Position numbers and translations under genes: made by a program. This document shows, in pieces, positions 1 through 6,086 of a stretch of DNA of 8,451 nucleotides. The DNA comes from Desulfovibrio sp. (lineage in GTDB: Bacteria > Desulfobacterota > Desulfovibrionia > Desulfovibrionales > Desulfovibrionaceae), in NCBI GenBank assembly GCA_031282465.1, contig JAITDR010000042.1, positions 1 to 8,451 of the forward strand, read 5' to 3'. Below the pieces are notes generated by a model. That model had not been told where the DNA came from. It was given only the letters and a program-made list of their open reading frames with translations, and did not search any database. The stretch's first letter is position 1. Each line of letters starts with the position of its first letter.

Positions 1-2725
1 AAACGGCCTGCCCGAAGCCGATGCACCCGTCTCCCGGCGGGAGCAGAACGTGCTCCCTGACCGTCAGTCCTTTTTCTTCCAGCCCTCGGCGCAGCAGTCC
101 GCTCAAGGTCATGTTCATCATGCAGCCGCCGGACAGCGCCGCCGTTTTCACGCCGAGCGCCGCCGCCTGAACGGCCGCCGCCTCCACAAGACCGCAGGCA
201 AGGCTGCGGTGAAAACGCCGCGCGATAAGCGCGGGCGAAGTCCCCGAGGCAAGGTCTTCGCACAGGGCGCGAAACAACGAGCGGGTATCCAGCGACGATC
301 CGGGTTCGGCGTCAAGCGGGACTTCAGCGTCGGCATTGAGCCCGGAGTCGATATTGATGTCGACTTCGGGATCGGGCAGCAAAGGGCAGGGATACACCTT
401 CGAATCGGGCAGGGAAACTTCGGAAGAAAAAGGAGGCAGCGCCTGCGCTTCCTCCAGGCATATTGCCGCCTGTCCTTCGTAACTCGTTTCCAGGCAAAGG
501 CCGAGCAGGGCGGAAACAGCGTCGAAAAGGCGGCCGCAGCCGCTTGAGCGCGGGGTGTTCAACCCCGACTCCAGCATTTGCCGCAGTATGCCCGCCGCAA
601 AGGATTTCTCCGGGAGCCAGGGGAGGGGGAACGGTGCGGACCCGCGCCCGTCGATCAACCCGAGGCGCAGCAACAGGGCATGGGCGATGCGCCAGGGCTC
701 GCGTACGGCGGCGTCGCCTCCCGGCAAATCCAGCGGGGCCAGACGAGCCGGGCGTTTGTGTACAGGCGGCCCGCCTCCCGCCGGACAAGGCTCGACAAAC
801 AGAAATTCCCCGCCCCACAGCGTTCCGTCCGGGCCGAAACCCGAGCCGTCCAACACGAGAACCAAGGCTTTGCCGGCATGGCCGTTCTCGGCCAGAACGG
901 CATGCGCATGGGCGAAATGATGCTGAAGACGCAGGACCGGCAGGCCGAAGCGCCCGGCATACTCTTCGGCAAGGCGGCCGCTGAGGGCGTCGGGATGCGC
1001 ATCGCGCACGACGATCTCCGGCTCGACATGCAGAAGGCGCATCAGATGACCGCGTACTTCCTCATGAAAGGCGGAAGTACCCGGATCTTCCATATCTCCG
1101 ATGTGTTGGCCGACAAAGGCTTCCGTGCCTCTGGTCAGACACGGGGCATTCTTGAGTTCCGCCCCCGCACCGAACACGCAGGGCAAGGAATCATCAAGAC
1201 AGGAGAATGAAGCGGCGAAATTGATCGGCCTGGGCACAAAGCCGCGCGCGCGACGGAAAAAAAGCAGACCGGGTTGTCGCCCGTCCCGCGCCGGACGCGG
1301 GCGCACCACGGAATCGTCGACGCGGACGAGAATGTCCCGGTTGTGAAAAAGAAAGGCGTCGGCAATGCCGGCCAAAGCGGCGCGCGCCTCGCGGTTGCCG
1401 AGACAGATGGGTTCCCCGCGCCTGTTGCCGGAGGTCATCACAAGCACGGCCGGACCCGCCCGGCCTTCCCGCCGCGCCAGGGCCGCAAATTCGTCCATAA
1501 GGAGGACATGCAGGGGGGTGTACGGCAACATGACGCCTATGCTGCGCGTGTCCGGAGCGACAAGAGAAGAAACGGCGGGAGCAATCCCGGCGGATGCGCC
1601 GGCTTCAGGAAACGCAGCTTGCGTTCCGGTTTCAAAAAATTCGGCAGGCGTCCCGGTTTCGGACAACACGCGCGGAGTTCCGGTTTCCGCAAACGCCGCC
1701 TGCGGGAGCAAAGGACAGATGACGATGGGCCGTTCCGGGGACAGGAGCGCGGCCTCTTCGGCGGGACCCAACGCCGCAATACTCCGGATGTCGTCGAGGC
1801 CGGCGGCCGTCACCGCCAGGGCTTGGCGCGGGCGCAGTTTGCGCCGGCGCAGTTCGGCAACTGCCCGGTCATTGCGCGCGTCACAGGCCAGATGAAAACC
1901 TCCTGTGCCCTTGACGGCCGCTATGCCGCCGTCGAACAAAAAACGCGCAAGGGCGGGCAGAGCGCGTTCCCCGTCGATACAGACGCCTGTTCCCGCGCCG
2001 GCCGGAAATTCCCGAGTGTCGGGTTGTCCGACTACGGGCCGTTCATATCTTCCCGCATCGGCCGGAAGTTCCCGAGCTCTGCCTTGCTTGACTACGGGCC
2101 GTTCATGTCCTCCCGCGCCGCCGGGGAGTTCCAGACGCACTACGGGGCCGCAGTGCGGACAGGCGTTGGGCTGGGCGTGAAAACGCCGGTCGCGGGGGTT
2201 TTCGTATTCGGCGCGGCATTCCGGGCACAGAGGAAAACAGGCCATGCTGGTGCCGGAACGGTCGTAGGGTATGGTGCGGGTGAGACTGTAGCGCGGGCCG
2301 CAGTCCGTGCAGTTGGCGAAAGGATGCCTGAAACGCCGGTTCGCGCGGTCGCGGATTTCGGCAAGACATTGCGGGCAGATGCCGACATCAGGGCTGACCA
2401 GCACCGACCGTCCCCGGCCGCCGCCGCTGCCGGCTATGGCGAAGGCCGTTTCTCCCGGATTCAGGGGCAGGTCTTCGCGGTCAATGCCGGTAATGCGGGC
2501 CAGCGGCGGCAAATCTCGTTCCAGACCCGAGGCAAAGGCATGCAGCGCCTCTTCCTTTCCCTGGACTTCAACGCACACCCCGTCCGGTCCGTTGCGTACA
2601 AAGCCGGTAAGCGCGCATCGTTCGGCAAGAAGAAACACGAAGGGACGAAAACCCACCCCCTGCACCTGGCCGCGCACGGTCAGGCGCTGGCGGCGGGGTC
2701 CATCGGAAATTTCTTTACGGTCCAC
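1..2725 (-). CDS. hypF: Carbamoyltransferase HypF, [NiFe] hydrogenase maturation (3' end cut by window)
   Basis: HypF uses carbamoyl phosphate and ATP to carbamoylate the C-terminal cysteine of HypE, the first step toward the CN ligands of the [NiFe] centre; it is cytoplasmic. I translated the minus strand from base 2725 to base 1 and found one open frame of 908 codons. Domains in order: acylphosphatase (about 12-100, VQGVGFRP with Arg27, and Asn45); two zinc fingers of CX2C-X18-CX2C form (Cys117/120/139/142 and Cys167/170/189/192); a YrdC-like domain (KGTGGFHLACDA about 272-283, MTSGN 430-434, HNRDILVRVDDSVVR 461-475); and a Kae1-like C-terminal domain (DAHPD 575, QHHFAH with His602/603/606, SYEGQAA about 748, GGCMMN, GDGCIGFGQA). 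The GTG start has GGAAGGG five bases upstream. The family is usually about 750-780 residues; the excess lies in three insertions (about residues 195-248, 346-382 and 765-815). It follows the peptidase gene by 38 bp, probably as one operon. The stop codon is outside the window. Confidence 0.96.
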   Translation of the reverse strand, partial: MDRKEISDGPRRQRLTVRGQVQGVGFRPFVFLLAERCALTGFVRNGPDGVCVEVQGKEEALHAFASGLERDLPPLARITGIDREDLPLNPGETAFAIAGSGGGRGRSVLVSPDVGICPQCLAEIRDRANRRFRHPFANCTDCGPRYSLTRTIPYDRSGTSMACFPLCPECRAEYENPRDRRFHAQPNACPHCGPVVRLELPGGAGGHERPVVKQGRARELPADAGRYERPVVGQPDTREFPAGAGTGVCIDGERALPALARFLFDGGIAAVKGTGGFHLACDARNDRAVAELRRRKLRPRQALAVTAAGLDDIRSIAALGPAEEAALLSPERPIVICPLLPQAAFAETGTPRVLSETGTPAEFFETGTQAAFPEAGASAGIAPAVSSLVAPDTRSIGVMLPYTPLHVLLMDEFAALARREGRAGPAVLVMTSGNRRGEPICLGNREARAALAGIADAFLFHNRDILVRVDDSVVRPRPARDGRQPGLLFFRRARGFVPRPINFAASFSCLDDSLPCVFGAGAELKNAPCLTRGTEAFVGQHIGDMEDPGTSAFHEEVRGHLMRLLHVEPEIVVRDAHPDALSGRLAEEYAGRFGLPVLRLQHHFAHAHAVLAENGHAGKALVLVLDGSGFGPDGTLWGGEFLFVEPCPAGGGPPVHKRPARLAPLDLPGGDAAVREPWRIAHALLLRLGLIDGRGSAPFPLPWLPEKSFAAGILRQMLESGLNTPRSSGCGRLFDAVSALLGLCLETSYEGQAAICLEEAQALPPFSSEVSLPDSKVYPCPLLPDPEVDINIDSGLNADAEVPLDAEPGSSLDTRSLFRALCEDLASGTSPALIARRFHRSLACGLVEAAAVQAAALGVKTAALSGGCMMNMTLSGLLRRGLEEKGLTVREHVLLPPGDGCIGFGQAV
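1580..1687. repeat. Diverged 27-bp tandem repeat inside hypF (9-residue units, four copies)
   Basis: Four consecutive 27-bp units encode ETGTPRVLS, ETGTPAEFF, ETGTQAAFP and EAGASAGIA (HypF residues 347-382). On the plus strand the shared core is GTTCCGGTTTC or GTCCCGGTTTC, repeated at a 27-base period near 1623, 1650 and 1677; the fourth copy is more degenerate. The array sits in the YrdC-like domain, between the strand ending ICPLLP and the conserved segment SIGVMLPYTPLH, where other HypF proteins have a short loop. The repeat is in frame and unrelated in sequence to the repeat of about 60 bp further upstream in the same gene. Confidence 0.85.
1982..2143. repeat. Diverged tandem repeat inside hypF (units of about 60 bp, 20 residues)
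   Basis: Three head-to-tail copies lie in the linker between the second zinc finger and the YrdC domain of HypF: 2143-2096 (48 bp), 2095-2036 (60 bp) and 2035-1982 (54 bp). On the minus strand each begins GTAGT. The first two share GAAC..CC...GCGGGA and the string ATGAACGGCCC; the last two share CTCGGGAA.TTCCGGCCG. The encoded units read VV...REhPAxAGxYERP, with h hydrophobic. By hand the last two copies match at 35 of their first 45 bases, and the first two at 29 of 36 bases over their common 3' part. All lengths are multiples of three, so the reading frame is kept. Confidence 0.9.
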
Positions 2726-2763
2726 CTCATCCCTTCCGGGAAATCCCCGCCGGCGACGGCAAC

Positions 2764-3834
2764 TTACAAAACCCTCGCCCCGTCTTCGGTCACCAGCACC
2801 ATGTGTTCCCATCGGATGCCGTGGCGACCCCGCCGGTACAGGCCGGGTTCGACGGTCAACACCATGCCCGGCCGCAGGACGATTTCCGATTTATCGTTCA
2901 GGGACGGCGATTCGTGCGTCTGGAGGCCGATCCCGTGGCCGAGGGCATGGGTGAACAGGTCAAGCGCGCCCTCGGCATCCAGAAAAGCGGCGGCGATTCC
3001 GTAAACTTCCCGTGCGGTCATACCCGGACGGATGCCGCGCACAGCACGTTCCTGCGCCTCGCGGACCAGTTGTAAATCCGAAGCGAAGAGGGCATCGGGC
3101 TTGTCCCCGATCCACAGGGTGCGGGTCTGGTCCGAGCAATAGGCATCGAGCCGGCAGCCGGCATCCACAAGCAGGCAACAGGCATCGGTAATTTGGGTGC
3201 GTCCGGGCGAGGCATGCGGCAGGGCGGCATTGCCGTCCACGGCGACGATGGACGGAAAGGCGAGTTCTTCCGCGCCCCGCTCGCGCCAGAAACGCTCTAT
3301 TTCCCAAGCCAGGCCGGCCTCCGTCAGGCCGGGCAGGGCCAAGGCGGGCAGCTCGCGCATGAGTTCTTCGTTCAGGCGGCAGGCATTTTCAAGCCGGCGA
3401 ATCTCGTCGTCATCCTTGACGGTACGCAGTTCTGCGACCGGATTGCCTGCGTCGCGCATGCTCACGCCGTCGCCGATGATTTCAAAGGCTTGCACGCTCA
3501 GGGCCGAAGGAGTAAAGCCGACCGTGCCGGACACGCGGTCCTTGAGCAGGGCGTTGATATCGGCCAACCCGTTGCCCCGGTAGACGACAATATCGTCCTC
3601 GTCCCACAGGCGCGCGGCGGCGTCGGCAAACCTGCGGTCGGTGCAGAGCAGATCCCGTCCGTCCGTCGTAATCAGCAGGCAGCCGGAACTTTCGTTGATT
3701 TGCGTGTCGTGCAGCTCAAAGCCGCTCAGGTAAAAACGGTCGGCGTCCGACGTTACAAGCAGGGCGGCCGACCCGGCTTCGCGCAGGAGCGGCCGCAGGC
3801 GTTCACGGCGGCTTGCAAAAACAGTGTTGTCCAT
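2764..3834 (-). CDS. Xaa-Pro peptidase, M24B (PepP/PepQ-like metallopeptidase)
   Basis: This is a cytoplasmic metallopeptidase of family M24B, which cleaves the bond before proline in peptides or Xaa-Pro dipeptides. The 356-residue product has an N-terminal creatinase-like domain (about 1-120, starting MDNTVFASRRERLRPLL) and a C-terminal pita-bread catalytic domain. The five expected metal ligands are all visible: Asp in LVDAGC, Asp in CSDQTRT, His in HALGHGIGLQTHE, Glu in TVEPGLY and Glu in RWEHMVLV. The length fits the short peptidases of the family. I chose ATG 3834, which has AAGAAGG ten bases upstream; an in-frame GTG at 3861 would add nine residues but has a poor ribosome site. It runs divergently from rpsB and is followed by hypF after 38 bp. 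Whether it acts as aminopeptidase P or as prolidase cannot be decided from sequence, so no symbol is given. Confidence 0.93.
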   Translation of the reverse strand: MDNTVFASRRERLRPLLREAGSAALLVTSDADRFYLSGFELHDTQINESSGCLLITTDGRDLLCTDRRFADAAARLWDEDDIVVYRGNGLADINALLKDRVSGTVGFTPSALSVQAFEIIGDGVSMRDAGNPVAELRTVKDDDEIRRLENACRLNEELMRELPALALPGLTEAGLAWEIERFWRERGAEELAFPSIVAVDGNAALPHASPGRTQITDACCLLVDAGCRLDAYCSDQTRTLWIGDKPDALFASDLQLVREAQERAVRGIRPGMTAREVYGIAAAFLDAEGALDLFTHALGHGIGLQTHESPSLNDKSEIVLRPGMVLTVEPGLYRRGRHGIRWEHMVLVTEDGARVL

Positions 3835-4042
3835 ACGGCGTGTACCTTCTTGTGACGGCACTCTCTATCAAAGAAGTCGGGCGAAGGAAAGCGGGAACGG
3901 CGTGATTGCGCCGGCAAGCCGGCTGGCCGGGCGGGCCTCCGGGAGCGCAAGCCCCGCTGTGCGGCGGTAAATCCGGCAACCCGGGATTTTCCTGCCTTGT
4001 ACCTGTTGCGGCAGGCGCGCCCGACGCAAGCCCGAAAATTCC

Positions 4043-4071
4043 TTGCCAAAAGACAACATCGTTGTTATATC
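4043..4071 (+). promoter_or_regulatory. Sigma70-type promoter for the rpsB operon
   Basis: TTGCCA (-35, 4043-4048, five of six consensus bases) and TATATC (-10, 4066-4071, four of six) are separated by exactly 17 bases in a locally AT-richer patch of an otherwise GC-rich region. Transcription would begin near 4078, giving a leader of about 130 bases before the rpsB start. It is the best promoter match I found in the window; no experimental support is available. Confidence 0.6.
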
Positions 4072-4166
4072 CCTCTGTTCCCACAACGAAGCACACTTAC
4101 GGCATCAATCCGGGGTGCCTCGGCCGTCCGCCGGGGTTGAAGGATTCGGCCGGAGTGGAAGTACGT

Positions 4167-4184
4167 CCCGCGTCGTCGCGCGGG
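4167..4184 (+). promoter_or_regulatory. Hairpin in the rpsB leader just upstream of the ribosome site
   Basis: CCCGCG (4167-4172) and CGCGGG (4179-4184) form a perfect six-base stem with a six-base loop. A competing stem pairs GGGG (4182-4185) with CCCC (4194-4197), which ends directly at the AGGAG ribosome site (4198-4202). The two stems share bases 4182-4184 and exclude each other. S2 is known to repress its own operon in enterobacteria through the leader RNA. Whether this leader works the same way is only a guess, and GC-rich DNA forms short stems easily. Confidence 0.35.
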
Positions 4185-4208
4185 GCGACAAAACCCCAGG
4201 AGCGGACT

Positions 4209-5021
4209 ATGCCATACGTGACCATGAAACAGATGCTGGAAACCGGCGTGCATTTCGGGCACCAGACCCGCCGCTGGAATCCCAAGATGAAGCCGTTTAT
4301 TTTCGGCGCGCGCAACGGCGTCCACATCATCGACCTGCAACAGACGGTCAAACTGTACCGCGCCGCGCACGACAAAGCGGCGGACACTGTGGCCTCCGGC
4401 GGCCGCGTCATCTTCATAGGCACCAAACGCCAGGCCCAGGAAGCCGTCGCCGAGGAAGCCGGCCGCGCCGGGCAACTCTATGTGGCCAACCGCTGGATGG
4501 GCGGCACGCTCACCAATTTTTCCACCATCCAGAAAAGCATCGAGCGCATGAAAAAGCTGGAAGCCATGTTTGCCGACGGTTCCGTCGGCCGCTACCAGAA
4601 AAAGGAAGTCCTGACGCTGAAACGCGAGTTGGACAAACTGCTCCTGGTGCTGGGCGGCATCCGCGATATGGACAACCTGCCGCGCGCCGCCTTCATCATC
4701 GACCCGCACCGCGAGGAAATAGCCGTCAAGGAATGCCGCACGCTGGGCATTCCCATCTTGGCCGTGACCGATACCAACTGCGACCCGGACCTGATCGACT
4801 ATATTATTCCCGGCAACGACGATGCCATCCGGGCCATCAAGCTGTTCGTGACCGGCATCGCCGATGCCTGCATTGAAGGGGAAGCCATGCGCAAGGGCAA
4901 AGATCCCCGAGGCGGGAACCCCGAAGAAGCCCTGCGTAAAATGGCCGCCGCCGAGAAACCTGTCTCCGCGCGGGATTTCCCCGTCGAGACGACCGACGAA
5001 GCCGCCGCACCGGCAAGCTGA
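4209..5021 (+). CDS. rpsB: 30S ribosomal protein S2
   Basis: S2 is a late-assembling protein of the small ribosomal subunit that sits between head and body and is needed for S1 binding. The 270-residue product starts MPYVTMKQMLETGVHFGHQT and contains the family signatures RRWNPKMKPFIFGARNGVHI, GTKRQAQ, YVANRWMGGTLTNF, LLVLGGIRDM, PHREEIAVKEC and DTNCDPDLIDYIIPGNDDAI. The start at 4209 is set by AGGAG at 4198-4202, six bases upstream, and by the conserved N-terminus. The protein is somewhat longer than the E. coli one because of a C-terminal tail rich in Ala, Glu and Pro (from about residue 235), which is common and variable in this family. It is the first gene of the rightward operon, preceded by a sigma70-type promoter and a structured leader, and followed by tsf after a 204-bp spacer. 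Confidence 0.98.
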   Translation: MPYVTMKQMLETGVHFGHQTRRWNPKMKPFIFGARNGVHIIDLQQTVKLYRAAHDKAADTVASGGRVIFIGTKRQAQEAVAEEAGRAGQLYVANRWMGGTLTNFSTIQKSIERMKKLEAMFADGSVGRYQKKEVLTLKRELDKLLLVLGGIRDMDNLPRAAFIIDPHREEIAVKECRTLGIPILAVTDTNCDPDLIDYIIPGNDDAIRAIKLFVTGIADACIEGEAMRKGKDPRGGNPEEALRKMAAAEKPVSARDFPVETTDEAAAPAS

Positions 5022-5027
5022 CGGTTT

Positions 5028-5100
5028 CCGGAGACGGCACGATTCCGGAACAACATTGACGATATTGTCTCCGGCATCGGCTCGTCCGGCATCGTGCCGT
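5028..5100 (+). repeat. Two overlapping, mutually exclusive inverted repeats
   Basis: ACGGCACGAT (5034-5043) is the exact reverse complement of ATCGTGCCGT (5091-5100), a ten-base stem enclosing 47 bases. CCGGAGAC (5028-5035) is the exact reverse complement of GTCTCCGG (5067-5074), an eight-base stem. The two left arms share bases 5034-5035 and the second pair's right arm lies in the first pair's loop, so full stems cannot form together. In RNA this would allow a switch between two folds. Confidence 0.55.
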
Positions 5101-5123
5101 CCCGAAAGGCGCTGCCTTTCGGG
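5101..5123 (+). promoter_or_regulatory. Perfect 10-bp hairpin between rpsB and tsf
   Basis: CCCGAAAGGC (5101-5110), loop GCT, GCCTTTCGGG (5114-5123): a perfect ten-base stem with a three-base loop. No run of T follows (the next bases are AACCGGG), so it is not a standard intrinsic terminator. It begins immediately after the long-range stem that ends at 5100. It may stabilise the rpsB message end, mark a processing site, or tune tsf expression. Confidence 0.6.
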
Positions 5124-5225
5124 AACCGGGACCGGATGGCGTTCCCGCCGCAGCCGACAATAATACAACTGCACGGACGCGGTTTTGACCTGAAAATCGA
5201 AGAATGTGCTGTCAAGGAGTGTACG

Positions 5226-6086
5226 ATGGCCGAGATTTCCGCTGCCCTGGTAAAAGAACTGCGCGAGCGCACAGGCGCAGGCATGATGGACTGCAAAAAA
5301 GCCCTGCAGGAAAGCGGCGGTTCCCTGGAAGAAGCCGTGGACTTCCTGCGCCGCAAAGGACTTTCCAAAGCCGCCAAGAAGGCGGGGCGCGTTACCTCGG
5401 AAGGGGTGATCGGCGTAAAAAACGCGCCCGACAACAGCGCCGCCGCTCTGGTTGAAGTGCTTTGCGAAACCGATTTCGTGGCCCGCGGCGAACACTTCAA
5501 AGCCTTTGCCGCCGCCGCCGCGGACAAGGTCTTCACGAACAGGCCCGCCGATGCCGCGGCCCTAGCTGCCTTGACCGAAGATGACCTGCACGGACTGATT
5601 GCTGCTCTCGGGGAAAACATGTCCGTCGGACGTTTCGTCTTTTACGAAGCCGCGCAGCCCGGCATTGTGGAAAATTATGTGCACAGCAACGGCAAAATCG
5701 GCGTGCTGGTCGAAGTCGGAACCGGCACGGCGGCAGCGCGCGACAGGGCGGAATTGCTCGAACTCGCGCATAATCTGGCCATGCAGGCCGCCGCAACCGG
5801 CGCCGTCGCCCTGGACAGGGGCAGCTTGGACCCGGCCCTGCTGGAACGCGAACGCGCAATCTACCGGCAAAAAACGCTGGACGAAGGCAAACCTGCCGAT
5901 ATCGTGGAAAAAATCGTCGAGGGCGGCATTCAGAAATTCTGCAAGGAAGTTTGCCTTCTTGAGCAGGCATACATCCGCGACGACAAGGTGACGGTCAAAA
6001 GCCTGATCGACGCCTGCGCCGCGACGCTGAAAGACACGATTACGGTCCGCCGCTTCACGCGCCTGCGGCTCGGGGAACATGGCTGA
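5226..6086 (+). CDS. tsf: Translation elongation factor Ts
   Basis: EF-Ts is the nucleotide exchange factor that removes GDP from EF-Tu. The 286-residue product begins MAEISAALVKELRERTGAGM and continues MDCKKALQESGGSLEEAVDF, the UBA-like N-terminal domain that binds EF-Tu. The core follows with LCETDFVARGEHF (the TDFVAR segment is the exchange motif), then two dimerisation-type subdomains, and near the end the conserved KIVEGGIQKFCKEVCLLEQ and VKSLI. The start at 5226 has AAGGAG six bases upstream; an open frame runs further back to 5094 but lacks family similarity. The stop overlaps the start of the following glycosyltransferase by eight bases, so translational coupling is likely. Confidence 0.98.
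   Translation: MAEISAALVKELRERTGAGMMDCKKALQESGGSLEEAVDFLRRKGLSKAAKKAGRVTSEGVIGVKNAPDNSAAALVEVLCETDFVARGEHFKAFAAAAADKVFTNRPADAAALAALTEDDLHGLIAALGENMSVGRFVFYEAAQPGIVENYVHSNGKIGVLVEVGTGTAAARDRAELLELAHNLAMQAAATGAVALDRGSLDPALLERERAIYRQKTLDEGKPADIVEKIVEGGIQKFCKEVCLLEQAYIRDDKVTVKSLIDACAATLKDTITVRRFTRLRLGEHG

Larger units (their letters stand above)
3835..4208. other. Divergent intergenic region between the peptidase gene and rpsB
   Basis: This stretch of about 370 bp contains no gene I can support. The left part is GC-rich with small inverted repeats: GCCGGC-AA-GCCGGC at 3910-3923, and CCTGCC (3991-3996) with GGCAGG (4010-4015). The right part holds the rpsB promoter at 4043-4071 and a leader of roughly 130 bases. 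The rpsB frame stays open upstream to 3906, but nothing in that extension resembles S2. I see no convincing sigma70 promoter for the leftward genes. Confidence 0.7.
5022..5225 (+). other. rpsB-tsf spacer with structured RNA potential
   Basis: This spacer of about 200 bp holds no gene. It carries several inverted repeats, the direct repeat TCCGGCATCG at 5070-5079 and 5085-5094, and the tsf ribosome site AAGGAG at 5214-5219. A spacer of this size between rpsB and tsf also occurs in E. coli, where it is part of the cotranscribed mRNA. I found no good promoter for tsf inside it. Confidence 0.6.

Noticed and set aside
1274..3004. Long open frame on the plus strand (576 codons) across hypF and the end of the peptidase gene
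   Set aside because: It is antisense to two genes with clear family motifs, is very rich in Arg, Gly and Ala, and shows no domain. GC-rich coding DNA often leaves such shadow frames.
3850..3925. Minus-strand promoter for the peptidase and hypF
   Set aside because: TTGCCG-like and TTTGAT-like pieces exist, but spacing and consensus match are poor. A promoter must lie in this region, yet I cannot place it.
5101..5123. Intrinsic terminator between rpsB and tsf
   Set aside because: The stem is perfect, but no T-run follows on either strand and tsf downstream has no convincing promoter of its own.
5157..5190. Promoter for tsf (AATAAT near 5159, TTGACC at 5185)
   Set aside because: Neither element has a partner at 16-18 bases, so no complete promoter can be drawn.
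4065..5495. Long open frame on the minus strand (476 codons) antisense to rpsB and tsf
   Set aside because: The opposite strand encodes S2 and EF-Ts with full motif sets; this frame is a shadow without recognisable domains.
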